NCBI GenBank assembly: GCA_900755065.1
Contig: CAAEFC010000017.1
Location: 1 to 29,076, forward strand
Length of the DNA stretch: 29,076 nt
Source of the DNA: Bacilli bacterium
Lineage (GTDB): Bacteria > Bacillota_I > Bacilli_A > RFN20 > CAG-449
Direction: 5' to 3'
A program made the position numbers and the translations under genes. The notes beneath the pieces were generated by a model, which was not told where the DNA came from, searched no databases, and saw only the letters and a program-made list of their open reading frames with translations. Shown here piece by piece: positions 17,665 through 25,268 of this stretch. How positions within the stretch are numbered: position 1 is the first letter of the stretch; each line of letters begins with the position of its first letter.

Positions 17665-19734
17665 TTAACGACCCGACTTCTTGATGATTTCTTCCATAAT
17701 GAACTTCGGGCATTCGGAATAGTGATCCATCTCCATCGTGTAATTGGCTCTGCCTTTCGTCATCGAACGGAGATCGGTAACGTATCCGAACATATTGGCC
17801 AGAGGGACGAACGCATCGATGATCTGCGCGTTTCCTCTTTCGCTCTGCCCCTGAATTTCACCCCGTCGGGAACTGATATCGCCCATGACATCGCCCAGAT
17901 ACTCGGACGGCACGGTTACTTCGACCTTGACGATCGGTTCGAGAATGACCGGGTTGCACTTTTTCGCCGCTTCTTTCAACGCCAGCGACGCGGCGATCTT
18001 ATAGGCGGCTTCCGAAGAGTCGACGTCGTGATACGAACCGTCGAACAGAGTCGCTTTGAGGTCGATGACCGGATAACCGGCGACAAGACCCCGGTCCAGC
18101 GATTCTTTCAGACCTTCGCAAGTCGGCTTGATGTATTCTTTCGGAACGGTTCCCCCGACGATCGCATCGACGAATTCAAATCCCTTGCCCGGATTCGGTT
18201 CAAAGCGGATCCAGACGTGACCGTACTGACCGTGTCCGCCGGATTGCTTGATGTATCTTCCTTCGCATTCCGCCGTCTTCCGGATCGTTTCGCGATACGC
18301 CACCTGCGGCGCGCCGACATTGACGTCGACTTTGTACTCGTCTTTCAGACGGGTCACCATCACATCGAGGTGAAGTTCACCGACTCCGGCGATGATGTGC
18401 TGTCCGGTTTCCGGATTCGTCGAGAAGCGAAAAGTCGGGTCTTCATCCGACAGTTTCATTAATCCCGCGGTCATCTTTTCCATGTCCGCCTTGGATTTCG
18501 GTTCGATCGCCTCCGAAATGACCGGATCGGAGAATTTGATGGATTCCAGAATGACCGGGTGGTTTTCATCGCAGAGCGTGTCTCCGGTCGACGTCGATTT
18601 CAGACCGACGGCCGCGCCGATATCTCCGGCGTGGACTTCTTCCACTTCTTCTCTTTTGTTCGAGTTCATGATCACCAGACGGGAGAATCTCTCTTTCAGA
18701 TCCTTCGTTGAGTTGTAAACATAGGATCCCGCTTTGGCCACGCCGGAATAGACGCGGAAGAAAGCGAGTTTTCCGATAAACGGATCGGTCATGATCTTGA
18801 ATGCCAACGCGGTCAGCGGTTCGTTGTCGTCCGGTTTGCATTCCACTTCTTCTCCGTTCGGATTGTGGCCGATCGCGTGGTGAATATCCACCGGAGATGG
18901 CAGATAATCGACGATCGCGTCGAGCAAAGGCTGAATGCCCTTGTTCTTATACGCCGATCCGCAGAGAACCGGGAAGAATTCCGCAGTGAGAACCGCCTTA
19001 CGGATAACCGTTTTGATTTCTTCGATGGTCGGTTCTTCGCCTTCGAGAACTTTCATCATCAGATCGTCGTCGTAATTGGCAAGTTTTTCGAGAAGTTCGG
19101 CGCGGAGAAGTTCCACTTTATCGTGGTATTCCGCCGGAACTTCGACGATTTCAGGATGTTCGCCTTTGACATCCGAATAAAGATAGGCTTTCCGCTCGAT
19201 GATGTCGATCACGCCTTTTAACTGCGATTCCAGTCCGATCGGATACTGAATCGGCGCGGCGTTCGCACCCAGTTTTTCTCCGATCGAGCGGTAGGACATT
19301 TCAAAGTCGGCGCCGATTGCATCAAGTTTGTTGACGAAGACGATTCGCGGAACGTTGTATTTGGTTCCCTGACGCCAGACCGTTTCCGTCTGCGGTTCAA
19401 CGCCGTTCTTTCCGTCGAGAACGGTTACCGCGCCGTCGAGAACCCGAAGCGAACGTTCGACTTCGGCTGTAAAGTCGACGTGGCCGGGAGTGTCGATCAG
19501 GTTGATTCTGTGCTCTTTCCAATAGCAGGTCGTCGCGGCGGAGGTAATCGTAATGCCCCGATCCTGCTCTTGTTTCATCCAGTCCATCGTAGCCGATCCA
19601 TCGTGGGTTTCACCGATCTTGTAGACTTTACCGGTGTAGAACAGAATTCTCTCCGACACCGTGGTCTTGCCTGCATCGATATGAGCCATAATTCCGATAT
19701 TACGGGTATTTGAGATATCTAATTTGCGAGCCAT
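17665..19734 (-). CDS. fusA: Elongation factor G
   Basis: The 689-residue translocase moves tRNA and mRNA through the ribosome and, with RRF, splits ribosomes. It shows AHIDAGKT (17-24), DRGITITSA (switch I), DTPGHVDF, NKLD and the later domains with GHGQYGHVWI and the C-terminal RSMTKGRANYTMEM. The length is normal. The start ATG is preceded by GGAGG and lies 12 bases after the rpsG stop. The gene is the third of the str cluster. Confidence 0.99.
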   Translation of the reverse strand: MARKLDISNTRNIGIMAHIDAGKTTVSERILFYTGKVYKIGETHDGSATMDWMKQEQDRGITITSAATTCYWKEHRINLIDTPGHVDFTAEVERSLRVLDGAVTVLDGKNGVEPQTETVWRQGTKYNVPRIVFVNKLDAIGADFEMSYRSIGEKLGANAAPIQYPIGLESQLKGVIDIIERKAYLYSDVKGEHPEIVEVPAEYHDKVELLRAELLEKLANYDDDLMMKVLEGEEPTIEEIKTVIRKAVLTAEFFPVLCGSAYKNKGIQPLLDAIVDYLPSPVDIHHAIGHNPNGEEVECKPDDNEPLTALAFKIMTDPFIGKLAFFRVYSGVAKAGSYVYNSTKDLKERFSRLVIMNSNKREEVEEVHAGDIGAAVGLKSTSTGDTLCDENHPVILESIKFSDPVISEAIEPKSKADMEKMTAGLMKLSDEDPTFRFSTNPETGQHIIAGVGELHLDVMVTRLKDEYKVDVNVGAPQVAYRETIRKTAECEGRYIKQSGGHGQYGHVWIRFEPNPGKGFEFVDAIVGGTVPKEYIKPTCEGLKESLDRGLVAGYPVIDLKATLFDGSYHDVDSSEAAYKIAASLALKEAAKKCNPVILEPIVKVEVTVPSEYLGDVMGDISSRRGEIQGQSERGNAQIIDAFVPLANMFGYVTDLRSMTKGRANYTMEMDHYSECPKFIMEEIIKKSGR

Positions 19735-19746
19735 ACTATCCTCCGA

Positions 19747-20217
19747 TTACCATCTGTAATGGGCAAAAGCCTTGTTGGCCTCCGCCATTTTGTGGGTATC
19801 GTCTCTCTTCTTGACCGAAGCACCTACACCGTTCGCGGCATCGATGATTTCTGCGGCCAGTTTGTCTTCCATCGACTTTTCGTTTCTCAGACGGGCATAG
19901 TTGACTAACCAACGGAGTCCGAGAGTAACTCTTCTTTCTGCGCTGACTTCGACCGGAACCTGATAGTTGGTGGCACCCACTCTTCTCAGTTTCAGTTCGA
20001 GAGCCGGCATGATGTTTCCGATAGCGACTTCAAAAACTTCCATGGCAGGCTTTCCGGTTTTCGCTTCGATTTTTTTGAAAGCATTGTACAAGATGGTCTG
20101 AGCCGTTCCTCTTTTACCGTCGACCATGATTTTGTTGATTAAACGTGTTACGAGTTTGGAATTGTAAATCGGATCCGGTAACACATCGCGTTTTGCGACA
20201 CTTCCTTTACGTGGCAT
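19747..20217 (-). CDS. rpsG: 30S ribosomal protein S7
   Basis: The 156-residue protein nucleates assembly of the 30S head by binding the 3' domain of 16S rRNA. The family start MPRKGSVAKRDVLPDPIYNSKLVTRLIN, the GGANYQVPVEV-like segment (here GATNYQVPVEVS) and the end HKMAEANKAFAHYRW are all present. AAGGAGG precedes the ATG. It lies 59 bases after rpsL, the usual str order. In E. coli S7 represses this cluster; no matching site was identified here. Confidence 0.98.
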   Translation of the reverse strand: MPRKGSVAKRDVLPDPIYNSKLVTRLINKIMVDGKRGTAQTILYNAFKKIEAKTGKPAMEVFEVAIGNIMPALELKLRRVGATNYQVPVEVSAERRVTLGLRWLVNYARLRNEKSMEDKLAAEIIDAANGVGASVKKRDDTHKMAEANKAFAHYRW

Positions 20218-20276
20218 TAAAAATCCTCCTTTCTGAATGTACGATCAATTGAATTTTTACTTCGACGTATTCGTGT

Positions 20277-20696
20277 TTATTTCTTTTCTTTCGGTTTTTT
20301 CGTTCCGTATAACGATCTTCCCTGTCTTCTGTCGTTGACGCCGGCGCAATCCAGAGTGCCGCGCACGATGTGGTATCTGACGCCCGGGAGGTCTTTCACA
20401 CGACCGCCGCGGATCAGAACCGTGCTGTGTTCCTGAAGATTGTGTCCTTCGCCGCCGATATAAGCCGTGACTTCAAATCCGTTGCTGAGACGGACACGAG
20501 CGTATTTCCGAAGCGCCGAATTCGGTTTTTTTGGCGTCATCGTACCGACACGGGTACAGACACCGCGCTTCTGCGCAGAATTTTGAGAGATGGTTTTCTT
20601 GGTAAGCGAATTCCAGCGTTTGTTCAAAGCCGGGGCTTTGGACTTTTCAACCGCACTCGTACGTCCGTTACGGACTAATTGGTTGATTGTAGGCAT
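20277..20696 (-). CDS. rpsL: 30S ribosomal protein S12
   Basis: The 139-residue decoding-centre protein begins MPTINQLVRNGR. The frame is open further upstream to 20816, but that part lies in the leader and does not resemble S12. The ATG at 20694-20696 after AAAGGAGA is the start. The loop TPKKPNSALRK and the segment GGRVKDLPGVRYH are wild type; these contain the lysines (near residues 57 and 101) altered in streptomycin-resistant mutants, so no such resistance change is visible. The length is the Gram-positive type, a little longer than in E. coli. It is the first gene of the rpsL-rpsG-fusA unit. Confidence 0.98.
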   Translation of the reverse strand: MPTINQLVRNGRTSAVEKSKAPALNKRWNSLTKKTISQNSAQKRGVCTRVGTMTPKKPNSALRKYARVRLSNGFEVTAYIGGEGHNLQEHSTVLIRGGRVKDLPGVRYHIVRGTLDCAGVNDRRQGRSLYGTKKPKEKK

Positions 20697-20735
20697 TGAA
20701 TATCTCCTTTCTTTAAGTTTCAATGTAAGCCACAA

Positions 20736-20794
20736 CACCGGGCGTTTCATCATCGATGAAATAAAAAGGATGCACTGCATCGCAAATTCCGGTG
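20736..20794 (-). promoter_or_regulatory. Potential structured 5' leader of rpsL
   Basis: Within the leader, CACCGG (minus strand, 20789-20794) can pair with CCGGTG (20736-20741). Inside lie two hairpins: GATGC/GCATC (20769-20781), followed by CTTTTTA, and a seven-pair TTTCATC/GATGAAA hairpin (20745-20761). CGATG of the first can instead pair with CATCG of the second, so two exclusive folds are possible. This resembles an attenuating leader, but short pairings can occur by chance. Confidence 0.4.
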
Positions 20795-20814
20795 CTTTTG
20801 GCACACGCTTTGAC

Positions 20815-20844
20815 ATTGTACACTATCTTATTTTGCTTTTACAA
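20815..20844 (-). promoter_or_regulatory. Promoter of the str cluster
   Basis: TTGTAA (20839-20844) and TACAAT (20815-20820) are separated by 18 bases. This gives a leader of about 110 bases before the rpsL start codon. Confidence 0.5.
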
Positions 20845-20940
20845 GCATTTTTTATAAAAATTTTATAAAATTGGAGAGAATTCTTCATCCTCTGCGACGG
20901 AAATTTCCCTTTTTCTTTTCATGAAAGATAAAAAAATACC

Positions 20941-21213
20941 CTAATCGATGAACCACGTATGTCCGCATTGCTTGCAAACGGCTTTCGTATGGCTTTTTCT
21001 TCTCAGCCAGACCTGGCGAATCCGATAGCCGATTGAAGTGATCACAGCCAAGAGAAAAAGCAGAACGGAAGCGATGATCCATCCGTTGACAAACAGAAAA
21101 ACGATGCTCAATCCCAATTCACAGAAAAGGACGAGAATGGCGATGACGCGATTGATTCCCCGATACCCCTCTTTGAATTCGATATCCTGATTTCCGCATT
21201 TCGGACATTTCAT
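20941..21213 (-). CDS. Small zinc-ribbon membrane protein
   Basis: The 90-residue product begins MKCPKCGNQD and ends VCKQCGHTWFID. Two CxxC pairs, one at each end, could form one zinc ribbon. Between them are two likely membrane helices (about 17-38 and 41-62), so both ends would lie on the same side of the membrane. Function is unknown; this is a common layout for small DUF proteins in Bacillota. The frame extends eleven codons further upstream, but GGAGG with eight-base spacing selects the ATG at 21211-21213. It ends with TAG, 96 bases before the rpsL -35 box, with no clear terminator. Confidence 0.75.
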   Translation of the reverse strand: MKCPKCGNQDIEFKEGYRGINRVIAILVLFCELGLSIVFLFVNGWIIASVLLFLLAVITSIGYRIRQVWLRRKSHTKAVCKQCGHTWFID

Positions 21214-21264
21214 TTTTCTTTCCTCCGCATTCTTCTGATAATTCAAACCAATCGCAATAAGGTT

Positions 21265-21351
21265 CTACTTTCGTTTTCCGCCGGCGATCAAACTTATGGC
21301 GTAGGCAATAAAGCGAAAGAACTCGCAGATGAAAATAAAGATAATGTACAT
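21265..21351 (-). CDS. Possible 28-residue membrane peptide
   Basis: A short reading frame encodes MYIIFIFICEFFRFIAYAI followed by SLIAGGKRK: one hydrophobic segment with a basic tail. AGGGGG lies seven bases before the ATG, and the gene would stand 51 bases before the zinc-ribbon gene. The layout resembles small membrane proteins, including type I toxin-like peptides, but nothing proves expression. The rest of the gap (21352-21474) has short hairpins and no gene that I can support. Confidence 0.3.
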   Translation of the reverse strand: MYIIFIFICEFFRFIAYAISLIAGGKRK

Positions 21352-21474
21352 CTTATTGCCCCCTGTTGATCATCGAGAACGATGCGTTGACCGACACCCA
21401 TTGCGGGTCTCCAATAATAAGGTATACCCACCGTTTTCGGAAATCAAGAAGATAAAGATGAACATAGGTTCAAA

Positions 21475-22563
21475 TCAGTTTGCTTCTTCGTTTTTCAGGC
21501 AATCGTCGAGAAATTCCAGAATCGCTTCCATCACCTGATCGTCCATCTGAACCAACAGATGATAGTCGAGGTTTTCGTAAAATTCTTTTACGGCGAGATC
21601 CTTGCTCTCTTGGGAAATTTTCTTTCCCTGTATGTTTTGGAGTTCGATATTGGTATTCTGATCGTACTCGGCCGCTTCCAAAGAGAGATTCGGCCGGTGA
21701 AAGCGATTCTCCACGCTGAGAAAACGATAGCCGCTCTTCTCTTCAAAACGTTCTTTCAGCATTTCGAAATTGCTGTAATAGTCGACGATCGGATCCTGAT
21801 CGCCGGCGATGATCAGGTGAGGGATTTCGCTTTGCTCGAACGAATCGACCGTATTGATTTTCGCAAATTCACCGAAACGGGCGTACACGCGCTTTTTCAG
21901 CAAGCGTTCGACCGTCTTGTATTTCAGATTCGTCAACGCTCTGAATTCTTCAAACAAAAAGGAAACTTCGTCTTTAAAAGGCGCCAGCGCGACGATTCCG
22001 CTGATCGGGCCGGAATAAACCGAAGTGACGTTGGATACGGCGTAAGCCCCCATCGAATGACCGAACAGAACGATTCGGTAATCTTTGAGGCGATCGTTTT
22101 CCCGAATGAAGCGAAGCGCGTAATCCAAATCGATCAGGCTCTGCGTCAATCCGTTGATTTTCTCTCCTTCCGAAAGATTGCAGCCGGTATCGTCGAACGC
22201 GAAAACCAAATAGCCCTTTTGGGCGAAGAAATCGATCTCGGTCGTGTATTGCAGATGACCGGCTCCCAAACCGTGCGAAACGACCATCAGGGCTTTGTAT
22301 TCTTCGAACAAAGACGACCGATACAGAAAGCCTTTTAGTTTCTGTCCCCGATCCGAAGGGAATTCGATCGGTTCGGTTTCCAGATGTTCAAAATCGTCCG
22401 CGGTGAAGTATTTCAGCGTATGCCGGTCGTCATAGCGTTTATCGAAATTGGATTGAATGATCACATTGGCGATTCTTCTCATCATCAGGTATCCCATGAT
22501 CAGAAAGAGAAGAATGACTCCGGCCGAGATGCCGATTACCAGGAAAAAGGTTTTCATATTCAT
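21475..22563 (-). CDS. Membrane-anchored alpha/beta hydrolase
   Basis: The 362-residue product has one N-terminal helix (5-27) and an alpha/beta-hydrolase fold. VVSHGLGAG (94-102) forms the oxyanion region, GHSMG (168-172) holds the nucleophile Ser170, GDQDPIV has the likely acid Asp257, and FHRPN gives His289. It is probably an esterase or lipase-like hydrolase of the S9/DUF type facing one side of the membrane; the substrate is unknown. AGGAGG with eight-base spacing fixes the start. That site overlaps the TAG of the upstream CotH gene, so translation is coupled. It ends with TGA. A weak five-pair hairpin (21459-21472) follows without a strong T run. Confidence 0.88.
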   Translation of the reverse strand: MNMKTFFLVIGISAGVILLFLIMGYLMMRRIANVIIQSNFDKRYDDRHTLKYFTADDFEHLETEPIEFPSDRGQKLKGFLYRSSLFEEYKALMVVSHGLGAGHLQYTTEIDFFAQKGYLVFAFDDTGCNLSEGEKINGLTQSLIDLDYALRFIRENDRLKDYRIVLFGHSMGAYAVSNVTSVYSGPISGIVALAPFKDEVSFLFEEFRALTNLKYKTVERLLKKRVYARFGEFAKINTVDSFEQSEIPHLIIAGDQDPIVDYYSNFEMLKERFEEKSGYRFLSVENRFHRPNLSLEAAEYDQNTNIELQNIQGKKISQESKDLAVKEFYENLDYHLLVQMDDQVMEAILEFLDDCLKNEEAN

Positions 22564-22575
22564 TCAAGATTCCTC

Positions 22576-24606
22576 CTACACCCTTGTTCTTCCGGAAATC
22601 GCATTTTCCACGACCCACGCCCCTCCGGAAGCCGTTTTCTCCACCGAAGCAGAAAGATTTGCGGTGTCGATTTCGATCTGGATCGTATCGCCGGCGTACA
22701 CGTTTTCTAGCCGGGCGTTTCCCCCGACTTCCTTGATCAGTTTCGTCAGCGAAGCGTCCAGCGTCCAGTCGATCAAATCGTAATTCTGCTGTCCGTTGTT
22801 GAATTTGAATTGCAGCGTATCTTCCGGAAGCGGTTCGTCGATGCGGATTTCCGCCCGGTAAAGGTGGTCGCCCACGCGTTCCATGCGGTATTTTTCCAGA
22901 TCGTCCGCCGGATAATCGCCCCACGAATTGAAATTGCCGACGACATAGAGATTGTCGTAAACGGTATCGTCGCCGGAAGTCGCGCCGATCTGTTTCAGTT
23001 TCGCGTTCAGATACGTTTCAAACGGCAGATTGACGCCGCCTTTGTCGAACGATTCGGAAGCATACGTCGCGGAAGCGATGTCGTAATAGCGGTCGAAGGT
23101 TTCGCATTTCGCCCAATCGGAATTTTTCAGAACGTCCAGCACTTTCAGATAAACCATTTTCGCTTCGTTATCTTCTCCGCTCAAAAGGGTTTTTTGAAAC
23201 AGCGAATTGGTCTGTTTGTTCTGCGCGATCCGCGTCGACAAAACACCCGCGTCCGTCATGCCGTTCATCACGTCGAAATCTTTGGTGATACCGAAACAGC
23301 GGTCATTGTCGTACGGGATCACGATCGCTTTCCCGTCCGTCCGGCGGAAATAAAGGAGATAATTGTTGTTATTGTACCGAAGCGCGTCCGGATTCCCGAT
23401 CAGATAGGTGATAGCCTCTTCTTTGGCGAAGTAGTCCAGATCAATTCTTTCCGCGATATCTTCATACGTACCCGAATCGATTTTCTGGACGAGGTCTTTC
23501 AGAAGCCCGTCGTCGTAGACCGCGTCCGGATTGGTTTTTCTCTCGTAAACCGGCAGATAACTGCCCGCGTTGTTGCCGATGCCGATGCGCTTTTCCCGAA
23601 TCGATTCGGCGCTCAGATCCGCGCCTTCGCCATAATTTCCTTCTCCGACTCCGTAAGTGCACTTGTAGAGATCGCCGTAATTGACGTCGGGAACGCCGTA
23701 ACATCCCGCTTTTTCCTTTTTCCAGGACGTCATATTCAGATACGTTTTCCCATTCTGCAAAGTTCGCTTGACGATCGACTTCGAGGTCGGCTCGTACAAC
23801 GTGCAAAGTCCGAAAGAAGTTGCCGAATCGTCCCGGTCTTTCCGGATCATCGAAAACTCCGTCAGCCCGATATGCTGGGAGAGAATCCCGCCGGCCTGAT
23901 AGAGATAGGAACTGTACACTTCCCGGATATGCGTCGCGTCTTCGTTTTTATTCCATTTGATATCCAATCCGGACGTTCCCAGAAATTCCCTGTCGGCATA
24001 ATCGGCTCCGTTCATCTTCGCCTTCGTCGCCGCGATGAATTCCGGCGTATAGAGTTCCGGATCGTCGAACGTTTCGTCGAAAGACAGTTTGAAGTGATTT
24101 TCCGGATTGATCGAATCGTCAATCAGAATATTCTGTCTGGACGTATTCCCCTTCTGCCTAATGCCGACATTGTCGAATTCCCACGTAAACGTATTTCCGT
24201 AATTGGTCAGTTGGATCGTGACTTTATCCGCCAGACGGTAGGTCTCGCATTTATAGCCCGTAAGGTAGTTTTTCTGCAATTCGTTCAGTTCCTCGTCGGA
24301 AATCTCCACTTGGATAGAAACGTGATTTTGCAAGTTGAACAGATCGGCGAATTCAAATTCTTCTTTGGCGTTTCTCCGCGCGCAGGAGAAATCCGGCGCA
24401 TCGAACGCATACAGGATTTCTTCATCGCTTCCGGAGGTCGAAGAGGACGAGACCGCTTCGCCGGAAGAAGAATTCGCCTCAGACGAAAAAGACGAATTTC
24501 CCGCGCTAATCTGAGACGATGCGCTTTCCTGAGAAGAACCGTTCCCCTGAATCGTACAGCCGCAGAGCAAAAACACCGCCAAAACTGATAAATGCCTTTT
24601 TTTCAT
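22576..24606 (-). CDS. CotH-type kinase lipoprotein
   Basis: The 676-residue product has a lipoprotein signal (LCGC, Cys17) and a Ser-rich linker (24-60). A CotH kinase region follows: GIRQKGNTSR (148-157), KLSF (173-176) and the late motif YNNNNYLLYF ... IPYDNDRCFG (411-439), whose Asp433/Asp435 fit the metal-binding and catalytic acids. CotH proteins are secreted atypical kinases, first known from Bacillus spore coats and also found in non-sporulating bacteria. Residues about 565-660 look like a carbohydrate-binding beta domain (DNLYVVGNFNSWGDYP). It probably phosphorylates extracellular proteins. GGAGGAG precedes the ATG. The gene has its own extended -10 promoter and is coupled to the hydrolase gene. 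The target is unknown. Confidence 0.9.
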   Translation of the reverse strand: MKKRHLSVLAVFLLCGCTIQGNGSSQESASSQISAGNSSFSSEANSSSGEAVSSSSTSGSDEEILYAFDAPDFSCARRNAKEEFEFADLFNLQNHVSIQVEISDEELNELQKNYLTGYKCETYRLADKVTIQLTNYGNTFTWEFDNVGIRQKGNTSRQNILIDDSINPENHFKLSFDETFDDPELYTPEFIAATKAKMNGADYADREFLGTSGLDIKWNKNEDATHIREVYSSYLYQAGGILSQHIGLTEFSMIRKDRDDSATSFGLCTLYEPTSKSIVKRTLQNGKTYLNMTSWKKEKAGCYGVPDVNYGDLYKCTYGVGEGNYGEGADLSAESIREKRIGIGNNAGSYLPVYERKTNPDAVYDDGLLKDLVQKIDSGTYEDIAERIDLDYFAKEEAITYLIGNPDALRYNNNNYLLYFRRTDGKAIVIPYDNDRCFGITKDFDVMNGMTDAGVLSTRIAQNKQTNSLFQKTLLSGEDNEAKMVYLKVLDVLKNSDWAKCETFDRYYDIASATYASESFDKGGVNLPFETYLNAKLKQIGATSGDDTVYDNLYVVGNFNSWGDYPADDLEKYRMERVGDHLYRAEIRIDEPLPEDTLQFKFNNGQQNYDLIDWTLDASLTKLIKEVGGNARLENVYAGDTIQIEIDTANLSASVEKTASGGAWVVENAISGRTRV

Positions 24607-24636
24607 ACTTTCTCCTCCGTGTCGAAACTAAAAAAC

Positions 24637-24645
24637 ATTCTAGCA
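24637..24645 (-). promoter_or_regulatory. Extended -10 promoter of the CotH gene
   Basis: TGCTAGAAT is an extended -10 element just after the T tract of the ppa terminator, 31 bases before the ATG. No clear -35 is present. Confidence 0.5.
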
Positions 24646-24674
24646 AAAAAAACCGGCTGATTCCATCGGTTTTT
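24645..24674 (-). terminator. Intrinsic terminator of ppa
   Basis: AAAAACCG pairs with CGGTTTTT (24667-24674 with 24648-24655) around an 11-base loop, and the hairpin runs into a T tract on the minus strand. It starts directly after the ppa stop codon. Confidence 0.8.
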
Positions 24675-25205
24675 CTACGCTTTGATCAATTGGTCGAAGC
24701 GTTCCATCGCGTTTTGAATCACTTTCATCGCCTCGTCGCGTCCCAGAATGGTCGTAATGGACGTTTCTTTTCCTTCCAATTGTTTGTAAACTTTGAAGAA
24801 ATGGCAGATTTCGTCGAGAATATGCTGTGGCAAATCGGCGATATCGTGATAGCAGTTCAAAGAAGGATCATCCCGGCAGATCGAGATGATCTTTTCGTCC
24901 GATTGGTCGGAATCGATCATTTTAATGACGCCGATCGGATAGCAATGGACCAGACAGAGAGGAACGATCGGCTCCTGACACATCACCAAAACGTCCAGCG
25001 GGTCGCCGTCTCCGGCATATGTCCGGGGAATGAACCCGTAGTTCTGCGGATAATGCGTCGAGGTGTATAACACCCTGTCGAGAATCAGTCTCCCGGTCTC
25101 CTTGTCCAACTCGTATTTCATTTTGCTTCCTTTGGAGATTTCGATGCAGGAGAGAAAAGCGTCCGCCCGAATCCGCTTTCCGTCGATTTGTTTCCAGATA
25201 TTCAT
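24675..25205 (-). CDS. ppa: Inorganic pyrophosphatase, family I
   Basis: The 176-residue soluble enzyme hydrolyses pyrophosphate to two phosphates, driving biosynthetic reactions. The family pattern is complete: KYELDKETGRLILDRVLYTSTHYPQNYGF with its Glu, Lys and Tyr, then the metal-binding DGDPLD (66-71). It is shorter and simpler than the family II (DHH) enzymes common in Bacillus. The ribosome site is weak (GAGAG or AGG close to the ATG), so the start is slightly uncertain. A TATAAT promoter lies 27 bases upstream and a terminator follows directly. Confidence 0.95.
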   Translation of the reverse strand: MNIWKQIDGKRIRADAFLSCIEISKGSKMKYELDKETGRLILDRVLYTSTHYPQNYGFIPRTYAGDGDPLDVLVMCQEPIVPLCLVHCYPIGVIKMIDSDQSDEKIISICRDDPSLNCYHDIADLPQHILDEICHFFKVYKQLEGKETSITTILGRDEAMKVIQNAMERFDQLIKA

Positions 25206-25231
25206 ATCCTATTCTCTCTTTCCATGGAGTC

Positions 25232-25240
25232 ATTATAGCA
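25232..25240 (-). promoter_or_regulatory. Extended -10 promoter of ppa
   Basis: TGCTATAAT is a perfect extended -10 box between sdaA and ppa. No good -35 is visible at 17 bases. Confidence 0.65.
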
Positions 25241-25268
25241 CGAACGACGCGGAAAGGGAAGACGCTCT

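Noticed and set aside
17630..17690. Terminator after fusA
   Set aside because: A possible eight-pair hairpin overlaps the fusA end, but it has a 12-base loop and no T run.
20697..20816. N-terminal extension of S12
   Set aside because: The translated leader does not resemble S12, and a good ribosome site precedes the conserved MPTINQL start.
20863..20922. A 19-codon minus-strand frame beginning MKRKRE
   Set aside because: No ribosome site precedes it and the sequence has no recognisable property beyond charge.
22810..24588. A 592-codon open frame on the plus strand opposite the CotH gene
   Set aside because: It is antisense to a gene with clear motifs and signal peptide, has an Arg/Phe/Val-rich shadow composition, and lacks domains.
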